64,000 nucleotides of DNA, from assembly GCF_009909235.1 (NCBI RefSeq), contig NZ_JAAAPO010000001.1, positions 744,001 to 808,000 of the forward strand, written 5' to 3'. The notes beneath the pieces were generated by a model. The model saw only the letters and a program-made list of their open reading frames with translations. It was not told where the DNA came from and ran no database searches. The DNA is from Novosphingobium ovatum. GTDB taxonomy: Bacteria > Pseudomonadota > Alphaproteobacteria > Sphingomonadales > Sphingomonadaceae. Positions 18,777-28,407 of this stretch are shown piece by piece; positions within the stretch are counted from its first letter, which is position 1; each line of letters opens with the position of its first letter. The position numbers and the translations under genes were made by a program.

Positions 18777-19475
18777 ATGGTTGGACGTCTGCTTGCCTAT
18801 CTGGACTCGGTGGTCGCGCGTGACCCGGCGCCTCGTTCGCGCTGGGAGGTGTTGCTGTACCCCGGCATCTGGGCGGTGGCGTTCCACCGCGTGTCGCATC
18901 GTCTGTTCCGGGCCCGCCTGTTCTTTCTGGCGCGGCTGGTGAACCATATCGGGCGGTTGCTGACGGCGATTGATATCCATCCGGGCGCGACGATCGGGCG
19001 GCATCTGTTTATCGATCACGGCTTTACCGTGATCGGCGAAACGGCCGAGATTGGCGATAACGTCACCATCTATCAATGTGTTACGCTGGGCGGGACGAAC
19101 CCGGCCAACGGCATCGGGGGCAAGCGTCACCCCACGCTGGCCGATGACAGCATCATTGGTTCGGGCGCGCAGATTTTGGGCCCGATCACGGTGGGCCGCC
19201 GCGCGCGCGTGGGGGCCAATGCCGTCGTGACCGAGGATGTGCCCGAAGGCGCGACGATGGTGGGCGTCAAGGCGCGCAGCACGCTGGTTGCGGCCGAGAC
19301 ATGGGCCAAGGACTTCATCCCCTATGGCACGCCGTGCAAGGAGCCGTGCAAGGATGCCGAGCCGGCCGTGGCGCGAATCGAAGCGCTGGAGGCAGAAGTT
19401 GCCGCGTTGCGCGGGCAACTGGCCGAGGTGCTGGCGCGGTGCAGCGACACCCCGCGTGACGGCACCAAGGGCTGA
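18777..19475 (+). CDS. cysE: Serine O-acetyltransferase (CysE/EpsC family)
   Basis: A 232-residue enzyme making O-acetylserine from serine and acetyl-CoA, the first step of cysteine synthesis. A short N-terminal helical region is followed by a left-handed beta-helix of hexapeptide repeats: IDIHPGATIGRHLFIDHGFTV, with catalytic Asp/His in IDHG; then TLGGTNPANGIGGKRHP and VGANAVVTEDVPEGATMVGV. The N-terminal domain is short, as in the EpsC-type subfamily. The C-terminus adds a predicted coiled coil (RIEALEAEVAALRGQLAEVL). It is followed eight bases later by DUF2794. Confidence 0.92.
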   Translation: MVGRLLAYLDSVVARDPAPRSRWEVLLYPGIWAVAFHRVSHRLFRARLFFLARLVNHIGRLLTAIDIHPGATIGRHLFIDHGFTVIGETAEIGDNVTIYQCVTLGGTNPANGIGGKRHPTLADDSIIGSGAQILGPITVGRRARVGANAVVTEDVPEGATMVGVKARSTLVAAETWAKDFIPYGTPCKEPCKDAEPAVARIEALEAEVAALRGQLAEVLARCSDTPRDGTKG

Positions 19476-19483
19476 TCTCCGGG

Positions 19484-19861
19484 ATGGAGCCAAGCGGCCC
19501 GCCCCCGGCATCGACCATCCCGGCGAACGCCAACATCGTCAGCTTTCCCCGTGCGCCCACACAGGTGGCGTTTGAACGGGCCGAACTGATGCGCATTCTG
19601 GATGTCTATGGCCGGATGGTCGCAGCCGGTCAGTGGCGCGACTATGCCATGGATTTTGGCAAGGAAGCGGCCAGTTTCGCCGCCTTCAAACGCAGCGCCG
19701 AACGCCCGCAGGCCCGCATCGAAAAGCGCCCCGCGCTGCGCAACAAACAGGGCATGTGGGCGCTGTATGGCGAGGCGGGGCAGGTGCTCAAGCGCGGGCA
19801 TGATCTGGCCGGCGTGTTGAGTGTGATCGAGCGGCGGTTGATGAAGATCGTCGAGGGGTAA
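19484..19861 (+). CDS. DUF2794 domain protein
   Basis: A 125-residue protein of a family found in alphaproteobacteria with no known function. The recognisable core is VSFPRAPTQVAFERAELMRILDVYGRMVAAGQWRDY, followed by AMDFGKEAASFAAFKRSAERPQARIEKRP, and it ends in VIERRLMKIVEG. It has no signal peptide or membrane segment, so it is probably cytosolic. It lies eight bases after cysE on the same strand, hence probably the same transcript. Confidence 0.85.
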   Translation: MEPSGPPPASTIPANANIVSFPRAPTQVAFERAELMRILDVYGRMVAAGQWRDYAMDFGKEAASFAAFKRSAERPQARIEKRPALRNKQGMWALYGEAGQVLKRGHDLAGVLSVIERRLMKIVEG

Positions 19862-19869
19862 CGCCGCGC

Positions 19870-20562
19870 TCAGGTAAAGGTTTCGCTGATCCCTGTCGTG
19901 GTTTCCTGCGCCGTGGCGATCGCCCCCACCAATTTCCATTGATAGATCAGCGCCATCGCCTGCAAAACCACGGCAAACCCCATCAGCAGCAGCGTGGCCA
20001 TTGGTGGCGCCGTCATTTTGATCGGCGAAAGCGCGTTGTTGACCACCACCAGCACGATGAAGCTGTCGATCAACAGCCCCACCACCTGACACGTCCACCA
20101 TGCGCCGACCTCTGGCACATCGCTGTCGCCCAGCCATTCGTTTTCGCCATGGCTGCGGTTCCACAATTCGCGCATGGCACGCGGCGGCACGATCAGGTTT
20201 ACCACCGGGACCAGATAATTCAGCGCCGCCCATGCCGGGCTATAACGCAACCCCGCAATGCCGCTGAGCCGCAGATTGGCGTGTGCCCGCCACACCCAGA
20301 CCAGAAACAGCAGAAATGTCCCTGCCACCGCCAGAAACATCAACACCATGCCGATGCTGGCCGCGATCAGCAGCTTGGCCCGGGTATCGTCGCCAAGGTG
20401 CCAAGCATCCACAACGATCAGTCCCCGCGCCATCGCGAATAGCGCGATCATGGCGCAAAGCCGCAATGCGACATAGAGCAATGACGCGGCAATCCCGACA
20501 CGCAGGATGGTCGTCATCCGGCGCAGGCTGTTGGCGCCATCCAAATATTGGCTTGAAAACAT
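19870..20562 (-). CDS. DUF4328 membrane protein
   Basis: A 230-residue integral membrane protein with about six hydrophobic segments: VGIASLLYVALRLCAMIALFAM-like, LLIAASIGMVLMFLAVAGTFLLFLVWVW, YLVPVVNLIVPPRAMRELW, VVGLLIDSFIVLVVV and LLLMGFAVVLQAMALI. The block FLVWVWRAHANL followed by YSPAWAALNYLVPVVNLIVPP is characteristic of DUF4328. No function is known. It is convergent with the DUF2794 gene and has its own promoter region before gph. Confidence 0.82.
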   Translation of the reverse strand: MFSSQYLDGANSLRRMTTILRVGIAASLLYVALRLCAMIALFAMARGLIVVDAWHLGDDTRAKLLIAASIGMVLMFLAVAGTFLLFLVWVWRAHANLRLSGIAGLRYSPAWAALNYLVPVVNLIVPPRAMRELWNRSHGENEWLGDSDVPEVGAWWTCQVVGLLIDSFIVLVVVNNALSPIKMTAPPMATLLLMGFAVVLQAMALIYQWKLVGAIATAQETTTGISETFT

Positions 20563-20654
20563 GCCCGTCCCCCCGGCAGATGTCTTGGTCTGCCGGGTAG
20601 GATAGGGATGGAAACGGGCAGGTCAATCGCCGGTTTCCTGAGTATATTTGCCAA

Positions 20655-21347
20655 TCAGGCGGCGATTTGGCCCATATCCGCCAGCGTATCGACCAGATCA
20701 TCGAAATGGTCGATCACCCGGTCCGCGCCCAAGTCATCGGCCGGTTTGTCGCAAAAGCCGAAGCGTACCGCAACGCAGGGCAATCCCGCCGCCGCCGCCG
20801 CGCCGGTGTCGAATGTGGTATCCCCGACATAGGCTGCGCGCGAAGCCGCAACGCCCGCGCGTTCCAGCATCAACTGCAACAGGTCGGGCTTGGGCTTGGC
20901 CCGGCCGGGGCCCAGCGTGTCGCCGCCGATGATCGTGACGAAACGGTGCGACAGGCCGATTTCGTCCAGCAGGCGCACCGCCAGATGCTCCATCTTGTTC
21001 GTGACCACCGCCATTTTGACGCCGCGCGCGTCCAGTGCGTCCAGCATCGCCTCTCCGCCCGGAAACAGGCGGCTGTGGACGGCGATATTGGCCTCGTAAT
21101 GACTGACCAGCACCTGCGTCAGGCGGGTCATCGCGTCGGCGTCCAGCACCACGCCATCCAGCGCCAATGCCTTGGCCAGCATCTGTTTGGTCCCGCCGCC
21201 GACCAATGTGCGCACCTGATCCATCGGCACCGAGGCAAAGCCGCCCTGCGTCAGCGCATGGTTCAATGCCACACCCAGATCGCCGGAGGTGTCCAGCAGC
21301 GTGCCATCAAGGTCGAATCCGATAAGGGAAAAAGGAAATTGGGTCAT
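20655..21347 (-). CDS. gph: HAD-family hydrolase, probable phosphoglycolate phosphatase
   Basis: A 230-residue HAD phosphatase. Motif I is GFDLDGTLLDTSGDL, motif II is AVVTNK, motif III is the lysine in GRAKPKPDL, and motif IV is YVGDTTFDT. The alpha-helical cap fits Gph, which clears 2-phosphoglycolate from DNA 3'-end repair; other small phosphomonoesters are possible. The ATG at 21347 (MTQFPFSLIGFDLDG) is preferred to an upstream extension. The gene is divergent from glmU, 62 bases away. Confidence 0.87.
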   Translation of the reverse strand: MTQFPFSLIGFDLDGTLLDTSGDLGVALNHALTQGGFASVPMDQVRTLVGGGTKQMLAKALALDGVVLDADAMTRLTQVLVSHYEANIAVHSRLFPGGEAMLDALDARGVKMAVVTNKMEHLAVRLLDEIGLSHRFVTIIGGDTLGPGRAKPKPDLLQLMLERAGVAASRAAYVGDTTFDTGAAAAAGLPCVAVRFGFCDKPADDLGADRVIDHFDDLVDTLADMGQIAA

Positions 21348-21409
21348 TGCGGTGGGCGATGCCTTGCTCGTATGAAATCTGCAAGGATTTGCTGGCAAAG
21401 GGCCGCTTC

Positions 21410-22783
21410 ATGACCGCGCAAGATACTCCGCTCGCCATCATCGTTCTGGCCGCCGGCAAGGGCACCCGCATGAAAAGCGACACCCACAAGGTGTTGCACC
21501 CCATCGCCGGGCGCCCGATGCTGGAACATCTGCTGGCCAATGCTGCTGAATTGACGCCCCAGGCGCAGGTGGTGGTCGCCGGCCATGGCCGCGATCAGTT
21601 GGAGGCGGCGCTGAATGGCCGCGCCACGATCGCGGTGCAGGATCCGCAATTGGGCACCGGCCATGCGGTACAGATGGCGGAAAAGGCGCTGGCCGAATTC
21701 GCGCCCGATGGTGACGTGTTGATCCTGTATGGCGATGTGCCCTTTGTGCGCAGCGCGACGATGGGCGCGATGATCGCCCGGCTGAACGCGCCCGATGCGC
21801 CGGCTGTGGTGGTGCTGGGCTTTGAACCTGAAGACACCCTGCAATACGGCCGAGTGATCGCCAGTGATGGCGTCATCGCCAAAATGGTCGAGCACAAGGA
21901 CGCGAGTGAGGCCGAGCGCGCCTGCCGCCTGTGCAATTCCGGGCTGATGGCGGTCAAGGCGCGCGACCTGTTCGCGCTGCTCTCCCGCGTGACCAATGAC
22001 AACGCGCAGGGCGAATACTACCTGACCGATATCGTCAACATCGCCAACGCTGATGGCCGGGTGTGCGCCGTGGTTGTCACCGATGACGAGCATGAGGTTG
22101 CCGGGATCAACAGCCGTGGCGAACTGGCCTTGGCCGAGCGGCGCTGGCAGGACCGCCGCCGCGCCGCCGCCATGGCCGATGGCGCCACGCTGATCGCGCC
22201 TGAAACGGTGTGGTTTGCCTGGGACACGCAGATTGGCCGCGATGTGGTGATCGAGCCCAATGTGGTGTTTGGCCCCGGCGTCACCGTGGCCGACCATGTG
22301 ACGATCCATGCCTTCAGCCATCTGGAGGGAGCCAAGGTGGCCAGCAAGGCCGACATCGGCCCCTATGCTCGTCTGCGCCCCGGCGCCGACATTCGCGCCA
22401 GGGCCAAGGTTGGCAATTTTGTCGAGATCAAGAAATCCGTGCTGGGCGAGGGGGCCAAGGCCAACCACCTGACCTATGTCGGCGATGCCGAGGTCGGGGC
22501 GGGCGCCAATCTGGGCGCGGGCACGATCACTTGCAATTATGATGGCTATTTCAAATACAAGACCGTGATTGGCGAGCGCGCCTTTATCGGGTCGAACAGC
22601 GCGCTGATCGCGCCGGTGCGGATCGGGGCCGATGCCATTGTGGCAGCCGGCAGTGCCGTGTCGCGCGATGTGGCCGATGGCGAATTGCGTCTGGTGCGGG
22701 CCGAACAACTGGTCAAACCGGGTTGGGCCGACCGTTTCCACGACGCGATGAAAAAGAAGAAGGCCGAAAAGAAGGGCGGATAA
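21410..22783 (+). CDS. glmU: Bifunctional GlmU (N-acetyltransferase/uridylyltransferase)
   Basis: A 457-residue enzyme making UDP-GlcNAc from glucosamine-1-phosphate for peptidoglycan and LPS. The N-terminal uridylyltransferase domain has LAIIVLAAGKGTRMKSDTHKVLHPIAGRPMLEH and YGDVPF. The C-terminal left-handed beta-helix acetyltransferase has VGNFVEIKKSVLGEGAKANHLTYVGDAEVG and GTITCNYDGYFKYKT. It ends in a lysine-rich tail (MKKKKAEKKGG). The ATG at 21410 fits the family; open codons upstream reach to the divergent gph start. glmS, the enzyme two steps upstream in the pathway, is the next gene. Confidence 0.97.
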   Translation: MTAQDTPLAIIVLAAGKGTRMKSDTHKVLHPIAGRPMLEHLLANAAELTPQAQVVVAGHGRDQLEAALNGRATIAVQDPQLGTGHAVQMAEKALAEFAPDGDVLILYGDVPFVRSATMGAMIARLNAPDAPAVVVLGFEPEDTLQYGRVIASDGVIAKMVEHKDASEAERACRLCNSGLMAVKARDLFALLSRVTNDNAQGEYYLTDIVNIANADGRVCAVVVTDDEHEVAGINSRGELALAERRWQDRRRAAAMADGATLIAPETVWFAWDTQIGRDVVIEPNVVFGPGVTVADHVTIHAFSHLEGAKVASKADIGPYARLRPGADIRARAKVGNFVEIKKSVLGEGAKANHLTYVGDAEVGAGANLGAGTITCNYDGYFKYKTVIGERAFIGSNSALIAPVRIGADAIVAAGSAVSRDVADGELRLVRAEQLVKPGWADRFHDAMKKKKAEKKGG

Positions 22784-22919
22784 GCGGCGTCTGGCCGGTT
22801 AAAGCCCTTGGCGCGGCGATATCTTCGCGCTTAAGCCAACAGAAAGCCTCTGGCTGTATAGCCATGGGCGAGGACGGGGCTGTGCCCCATAGCGACACGA
22901 ATCAGGGGCATACACGCGC

Positions 22920-24743
22920 ATGTGCGGCATCATCGGCATCGTCGGCAAAGAGGAAGTGGCGGATCGTCTGGTCGACGGTCTGCGCCGGATGGAATATCGC
23001 GGCTATGACTCGGCCGGCGTCTGCACCATCGAGGGTGGCGAACTGATCCGCCGCCGTGCGCCGGGCAAGTTGAACAATCTGGTCAAGGAACTGGTGGTCA
23101 ATCCCGCGCCCGGCCTGACGGGGATCGCCCACACGCGCTGGGCCACGCATGGCGCGCCCACGGCCGCCAATGCCCACCCCCACGCCACCGACGTGTTGGC
23201 GCTGGTGCACAACGGCATCATCGAGAATTTCCGCCCCTTGCGCGAAGCGCTCGAGGCCAAGGGCCGCGTGTTCGAATCGCAGACCGACACCGAGGTGGTG
23301 GCCCATCTGATCTCGGACAAGGTTGAGGGTGGGATGGACCCGATCGCGGCGGTCAAGGCCTCGCTGCCCGAACTGCGCGGCGCGTTTGCGCTGGCGATTG
23401 CCTTCCGTCAGTTCCCCGACATGCTGGTGGGCGCGCGGCTTGGCTCGCCGCTGGTGCTGGGCTTTGGCGAGGGCGAGACCTATCTGGGCTCGGACGCGCT
23501 GGCGCTGGCGCCGCTGACACAGCGCATCTGCTATCTGGAAGAAGGCGACTGGGTGATTGTGCGCCGTGACGGCGCCGAAATCTTTGACAAGGACAACAAT
23601 CCGGTCAAGCGCCCGGTGGTGGCCAGCGGCGCCAGCGCGGCGGCGGTGGAAAAGGGCAATTTCCGCCACTTTATGCAAAAGGAAATCTACGAACAGCCGA
23701 CCGTCGTGGCGCAAACGCTGCAAAGCTATGTGCGCCGTGACGATGAAAGCGTCGCGCTGCCGCAGATTGATTTTGACCTCTCGACCATCAACCGCGTGAC
23801 GATTGTGGCCTGTGGCACGTCCTATTACGCGGGTTTGGTGGCCAAATATTGGTTCGAACATTTCGCCCGCCTGCCGGTGGACATCGATGTGGCGTCCGAA
23901 TTCCGTTACCGCGATCCCGTGCTGGAGCCGGGCGGTCTGGCGATTTTCATCAGCCAGTCGGGCGAGACCGCCGACACGCTGGCCGCGCTGCGCCATTGCA
24001 AGGACAACGGCCAGACCATCGCTGTCGTCGTCAACGTGCCTACCAGCACTATGGCGCGCGAGGCGGATCTGTTGCTGCCCACCCATGCGGGTCCCGAAAT
24101 CGGCGTGGCCAGCACCAAGGCATTTACCTGTCAGTTGGCGGTTCTGGCCGCACTGGCGGCGCATCTGGCGGTCAAGCGCGGGCGCATGACCCGCGAGGAA
24201 GAGCGCCATGTGGTCAGCCAGTTGATCGAGACTCCGGCCGCGTTGAATGCGGCGCTGGCCTATGACGATGCGATTGCGGCGATGGCCCACCTGATCGCCC
24301 CGGCGCGCGACGTGCTGTATCTGGGCCGTGGCCAGGATTACCCGCTGGCGCTCGAAGGTGCGCTAAAGCTGAAGGAAATCAGCTATATCCACGCCGAAGG
24401 TTACGCATCGGGCGAAATGAAGCATGGCCCCATCGCGCTGATCGACGAGAATGTGCCGGTGATCGTTATCGCCCCGTCCGGCCCGCTGTTTGAAAAGACC
24501 GTCAGCAATATGCAGGAAGTCGCCGCGCGCGGGGGCAAGATCGTGTTGATCTCTGACGCCGAAGGCTTGGCCGAGGCGGCCCATGGCTGCATCGCCACGA
24601 TCGAGATGCCCAAGGTCCATCCGCTGATCGCGCCGCTGGTCTATGCCGTGCCGGTGCAATTGCTGGCCTATCACGTGGCCTGTGTGAAGGGCACGGACGT
24701 TGATCAGCCGCGCAATCTGGCCAAGTCGGTGACTGTCGAGTAA
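22920..24743 (+). CDS. glmS: Glutamine--fructose-6-phosphate aminotransferase
   Basis: A 607-residue enzyme converting fructose-6-phosphate and glutamine to glucosamine-6-phosphate. The N-terminus is MCGIIGIVG, with Cys2 as the glutaminase nucleophile. GIAHTRWATHGAPTAANAHPH follows, then two SIS isomerase domains (ACGTSYYAGLVAKYWFE, ISQSGETADTLAAL) and the C-terminal QPRNLAKSVTVE. It lies 136 bases after glmU on the same strand. I see no glmS ribozyme in that gap. A terminator follows the stop. Confidence 0.98.
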   Translation: MCGIIGIVGKEEVADRLVDGLRRMEYRGYDSAGVCTIEGGELIRRRAPGKLNNLVKELVVNPAPGLTGIAHTRWATHGAPTAANAHPHATDVLALVHNGIIENFRPLREALEAKGRVFESQTDTEVVAHLISDKVEGGMDPIAAVKASLPELRGAFALAIAFRQFPDMLVGARLGSPLVLGFGEGETYLGSDALALAPLTQRICYLEEGDWVIVRRDGAEIFDKDNNPVKRPVVASGASAAAVEKGNFRHFMQKEIYEQPTVVAQTLQSYVRRDDESVALPQIDFDLSTINRVTIVACGTSYYAGLVAKYWFEHFARLPVDIDVASEFRYRDPVLEPGGLAIFISQSGETADTLAALRHCKDNGQTIAVVVNVPTSTMAREADLLLPTHAGPEIGVASTKAFTCQLAVLAALAAHLAVKRGRMTREEERHVVSQLIETPAALNAALAYDDAIAAMAHLIAPARDVLYLGRGQDYPLALEGALKLKEISYIHAEGYASGEMKHGPIALIDENVPVIVIAPSGPLFEKTVSNMQEVAARGGKIVLISDAEGLAEAAHGCIATIEMPKVHPLIAPLVYAVPVQLLAYHVACVKGTDVDQPRNLAKSVTVE

Positions 24744-24758
24744 TTCGCATATTTCGTA

Positions 24759-24796
24759 CAAAAGGTGACAGGGCGCTGCTCTGTCGCCTTTTTTGT
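24759..24796 (+). terminator. Rho-independent terminator after glmS
   Basis: AAAGGTGACAG pairs with CTGTCGCCTTT (one G-U pair) around a GGCGCTGCT loop and is followed by TTTTTG. Confidence 0.85.
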
Positions 24797-24899
24797 GCCT
24801 ATATGGCATTTACTTAAACACTGTGTAACCGATATTTCATGCGCTGCGGGCCGCTGGTTTACGCCGCGATAAGCATTGGCGGCCTATGTTGTCGCCAAG

Positions 24900-27275
24900 A
24901 TGAACGCCGTAGACTCCTCTCCGCAAACCCGTGAACTCTCGATTTGGTCGGTGATTGGCCTAACGCGCCATGAAACCGAGGAATGGTCGCGTTTGCGCGG
25001 GCTGCAATATGCCCAACTGGCCAAGGTGGCGCGGGCGCGCCTGTTGACGCAGGCAATGGCGGCCCTGATGACCATCCTGCTGTTCACACCGGTGGTGGGG
25101 TATGGGCTTATAGCCGGGTGGCTGGGGGCGCTGTGCGGTTCGCTGACCTATACCACACGCACCGATTGGGCGTTGGGCGATACCGATCAGCGCGCCATGA
25201 CGCGGCAGGAATTCTGGCGTCAGGCGCTGGGCACGGTAATCAATGCGTTGGTCTGGTCTGTGCCGGTCGTTGCCTTTGCGCCGCATGCGATGATCCATTT
25301 GCGGTTTGAACTGTGGACCGTTTTGGCGATGCTGATGACCGTTTCGGCGGTGATGCTGCCGACGGTGCCGCTGGCAACGCTGTTGTTTTCGGGGATCGTC
25401 GGCGGAGCGTCGGTGGCGCAATTCGCGTTTGGCGGCCAACCGGGGATGGCGGTGGTCTCGACGCTTTTCGTGGTCAGCGTGGGCGTCGGCACGATCAGCG
25501 CCTCGCGCCTGTTCCTGATGTCGCGTCTGGCGGCCGAACGGGTGAACGAAGGCCGCGAGGTGGTTCGCCTGTTGCTGCGCGAATTTGACGAGGACGATGC
25601 CAACTGGCTGTGGCTGACCGATCCGCAGCGCCGCGTGCGTCAGGTCAGCCGCCGCTTTGCCGAGGCGCTGGGGCTGGCGCCTGAACAGATCGAGGGCGAG
25701 AGCCTGATCAAGCTGATTTCCGGCCCGCATGACCCCAACCAGCCCGCCGATCCCAGCCTGCATGCGCTGTCCGAAAGGATGAAAAGCCGCGAAAGCTTTG
25801 CCAACCTGCTGGTGCGGGTAACGGTGGGCGGTCAGCCGCGCTGGTGGGAACTGACCGCAACGGTGCGTACCGACGAGGACGGCAAGTTCCTGGGCTATCG
25901 CGGCGTGGCCAGCGATGTCACCGATGAGCGCGAGACGACGCAAAAGATCACCTGGCTGGCCAAATACGACACGCTGACGGGCCTGCCCAACCGCATGATG
26001 GTGACTGACGCGCTGGGCGATGCGGTCGAGGCGGCGGTGCGCGGAAATTATCCTTGTGCGTTCCTGATGATGGATCTGGACCGGTTCAAGGCGGTGAACG
26101 ACACCCAGGGCCACCCGGTGGGCGACCAGTTGCTGGCTGCTGTGGCCGAACGGTTGATGGCGCTGATGGACGAAAACGCCCTGTGCGGCCGTCTGGGGGG
26201 CGACGAATTCTGCGTTGTGATCCGCGATGCCTCGCAAAAGGGCTATGTCGGGCGGTTGTCGCGCGACATCATTGCCAGCCTGTCGGCGCCCTATCACATC
26301 GGCAATCATGTGCTGTCGATCGGCGCCAGCGTCGGATCCGCACTGGGGCCGCGCGATGGCAGCACGGTCGAAGAGATCATGCACAACGCCGACTTTGCCC
26401 TGTACCGCGCCAAGCAGGGCGGCCGCGGCCGTCACTGCGCCTTTGACGAGGGGCTGCATGTCGAAACCCGCGCCCGCCGCGAGATGGAGGTGGCGCTGCG
26501 GCAGGCGATCGAGAATGGCGAACTGGAACTGGCTTTTCAGCCCGAGGTCAACGCCGGCAATGACCGCATCATCTGTCTGGAAGCGCTGCTGCGCTGGAAC
26601 ACGCGCGAGCATGGGCAGCTTTCGCCCGGCCGTTTCCTCAGCCTGGCCGAGGAAAGCCGCCTGATCCTGCCGATTGGCGAATGGGTGCTGGAAGAAGCCT
26701 GCCGTCTGGCGGCGCAATGGCCTGCCAATCTGCGCGTGGCGGTGAATATTTCGGGCCGCCAGTTGCTGGACCCGCATTTCATCGATCACGTGGTCAAGGC
26801 GTTGTCGGTCAGCACGCTGGCCCCGCAGCGTCTGGTGCTGGAAGTGCGCGAAAGCGCGTTCCAGCGCGACGCCGGATCGGTGCGCGCCATGCTGGAACGC
26901 GTTGTGGCGTTGGGCTGCACGGTGACGCTGGATGATTTTGGCTCGGGCCCGTCGGCGCTGACCCATCTGTGCGAATTGCGCTATGCCGGGCTGAAACTGG
27001 ACCGCGGCCTGATCAAGGGCGCCGCCGCGGGCAATCCCGAATCCGTGGCGATGATCCGCGCTGCTGTGGCATTGGCCGACAATCTGGAAATGACGGTGAC
27101 GGCCAAGGGCGTGGAGAGCGAGACCGATCTGGATGTCGCCACGGGGCTGGGTTGTGGCCGCATTCAGGGCAGTTGCTATGGCAGCCCGATGCGCCTGTCC
27201 GAGGTCGAGCAACTGTTTGGCCGCACCGAAGTCCTGCCGCAACCGGGCCCGGACGAGGCCATCGTGGCGGTCTGA
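24900..27275 (+). CDS. Membrane PAS-GGDEF-EAL protein (c-di-GMP signalling)
   Basis: A 791-residue inner-membrane protein. Residues about 45-210 hold four to six membrane segments. A PAS-like domain follows (WLWLTDPQRRVRQVSRRFAEALGL ... YRGVASDVTDE). The diguanylate cyclase domain has an intact GGDEF (433-437), but the residues before it (DENA) are not the RxxD inhibitory site. The EAL domain has E561-A-L, DDFG and IQG, yet the conserved AEGVE reads AKGVE, with Lys736 in place of a metal-binding glutamate. It may be a cyclase with a degenerate phosphodiesterase. The ATG at 24900 is preferred to a TTG 24 bases upstream. Confidence 0.9.
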   Translation: MNAVDSSPQTRELSIWSVIGLTRHETEEWSRLRGLQYAQLAKVARARLLTQAMAALMTILLFTPVVGYGLIAGWLGALCGSLTYTTRTDWALGDTDQRAMTRQEFWRQALGTVINALVWSVPVVAFAPHAMIHLRFELWTVLAMLMTVSAVMLPTVPLATLLFSGIVGGASVAQFAFGGQPGMAVVSTLFVVSVGVGTISASRLFLMSRLAAERVNEGREVVRLLLREFDEDDANWLWLTDPQRRVRQVSRRFAEALGLAPEQIEGESLIKLISGPHDPNQPADPSLHALSERMKSRESFANLLVRVTVGGQPRWWELTATVRTDEDGKFLGYRGVASDVTDERETTQKITWLAKYDTLTGLPNRMMVTDALGDAVEAAVRGNYPCAFLMMDLDRFKAVNDTQGHPVGDQLLAAVAERLMALMDENALCGRLGGDEFCVVIRDASQKGYVGRLSRDIIASLSAPYHIGNHVLSIGASVGSALGPRDGSTVEEIMHNADFALYRAKQGGRGRHCAFDEGLHVETRARREMEVALRQAIENGELELAFQPEVNAGNDRIICLEALLRWNTREHGQLSPGRFLSLAEESRLILPIGEWVLEEACRLAAQWPANLRVAVNISGRQLLDPHFIDHVVKALSVSTLAPQRLVLEVRESAFQRDAGSVRAMLERVVALGCTVTLDDFGSGPSALTHLCELRYAGLKLDRGLIKGAAAGNPESVAMIRAAVALADNLEMTVTAKGVESETDLDVATGLGCGRIQGSCYGSPMRLSEVEQLFGRTEVLPQPGPDEAIVAV

Positions 27276-27312
27276 CCCACGGCCCGCCGCCGCCATGCAA
27301 AAGGCGCGCATG

Positions 27313-27344
27313 AAAAAGGGGACGGTTCGCACCGCCCCCTTTTT
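27313..27344. terminator. Terminator between the GGDEF-EAL gene and purQ
   Basis: AAAAAGGGG-A-CGGT pairs with ACCG-C-CCCCTTTTT around TCGC. The A and T runs on both sides fit a bidirectional terminator for the two convergent genes. Confidence 0.85.
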
Positions 27345-27384
27345 GCTTTCGGTTATGTGGGATCCGGCCCCGATCAGGCCCCGA

Positions 27385-28062
27385 TCAGGCCTCTACCAGC
27401 CCGCGCACCACGCCTTCGAACAGGGCGCGGCCATCGATGCCACCATGCGCCGCCTCGATAAAGCGTTCGGGGTGGGGCATCATGCCCAGCACATTGCCGC
27501 CCTCGTTCAGCACGCCTGCAATGTCCCGCGCCGAGCCATTGACCGCTTCGGCATAGCGGAACGCCACGCGGCCTTCGCCTTCCAGCCGGTCCAGCGTGTC
27601 GGCATCGGCGAAATAATTGCCGTCATGATGCGCCACCGGAATCGTAATCTTCTGACCCATGAAATAGCGCTGCGTGAACACGCTGGTGTTGTTGGCAACG
27701 GTCAGGCCCACTTCGCGGCAGACAAAGCGGATCCCTGCGTTGCGCATCAGCACGCCCGGCAACAGCCCGCTTTCGGTCAGCACCTGAAAGCCGTTGCACA
27801 CGCCCAGCACCTTGACGCCGCGATTGGCGGCATCGACCACGGCGCGCATGATCGGGCTGCGGGCGGCCATCGCGCCGCTGCGCAGATAGTCACCATACGA
27901 GAACCCGCCGGGCAGGGCGATGAAGTCCAGACCTTCGGGCAGGGCAGCCTCGCCGTGCCACACGCGGTGGACCTCTCCGCCGCACACCTGCTCGATCGCC
28001 ACCGCCATGTCGCGGTCGCAGTTCGAGCCGGGGAAGGTGATGACAGCCGAGCGGAACGCCAT
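27385..28062 (-). CDS. purQ: Phosphoribosylformylglycinamidine synthase subunit PurQ
   Basis: The 225-residue glutaminase subunit of FGAM synthetase, supplying ammonia for purine synthesis. The nucleophile elbow is GVCNGFQ (Cys in GVCNG), with the catalytic His/Glu in MMPHPERF. The N-terminal [15 protein letters not shown] and [18 protein letters not shown] are typical. Its start overlaps the purS stop (TAATG), so the two are coupled. The large subunit purL is not in the window. Confidence 0.97.
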   Translation of the reverse strand: MAFRSAVITFPGSNCDRDMAVAIEQVCGGEVHRVWHGEAALPEGLDFIALPGGFSYGDYLRSGAMAARSPIMRAVVDAANRGVKVLGVCNGFQVLTESGLLPGVLMRNAGIRFVCREVGLTVANNTSVFTQRYFMGQKITIPVAHHDGNYFADADTLDRLEGEGRVAFRYAEAVNGSARDIAGVLNEGGNVLGMMPHPERFIEAAHGGIDGRALFEGVVRGLVEA

Positions 28063-28307
28063 TACGCCACCCGCTCGATGCGATAGTTTTCGATCACCAT
28101 GTTGGCCAGCAGCTTGGAGGCCATTTCGTCCAGCGCGGCATCGGTGACAGAGGCGTCCACCTCCAGCTCGAACATGCGGCCGGCGCGGACATCGGTCACG
28201 CCCGAAAAGCCCAGACCTTCGATCGCGTGGGTGATGGCGCGGCCCTGCGGGTCAAGCACCCCGTTCTTGAGGCTGACGAACACGCGCACTTTGGTGGTGC
28301 TGGGCAT
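28062..28307 (-). CDS. purS: Phosphoribosylformylglycinamidine synthase subunit PurS
   Basis: The 81-residue small subunit that bridges PurL and PurQ in the three-part FGAM synthetase. [29 protein letters not shown] and the end [12 protein letters not shown] are characteristic. It is the first gene of purS-purQ. Confidence 0.95.
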   Translation of the reverse strand: MPSTTKVRVFVSLKNGVLDPQGRAITHAIEGLGFSGVTDVRAGRMFELEVDASVTDAALDEMASKLLANMVIENYRIERVA

Positions 28308-28407
28308 GGGCGAAAAGGGCCTTTCTGCTGGCGGATTACGGAATCAGGCGCAGCCTATGGCGCGTGGCGCGCCAAAAGCCAAGGGGGAGAAACCCCGATC
28401 AGCGCGC

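Noticed and set aside
22784..22919. Possible glmS ribozyme or riboswitch between glmU and glmS
   Set aside because: The gap is only 136 bases and I do not see the glmS ribozyme core; that ribozyme is known from Firmicutes, not alphaproteobacteria.
24960..27332. 790-codon open frame antisense to the GGDEF-EAL gene
   Set aside because: No motif on this strand; the GGDEF, EAL and PAS motifs are all on the plus strand.
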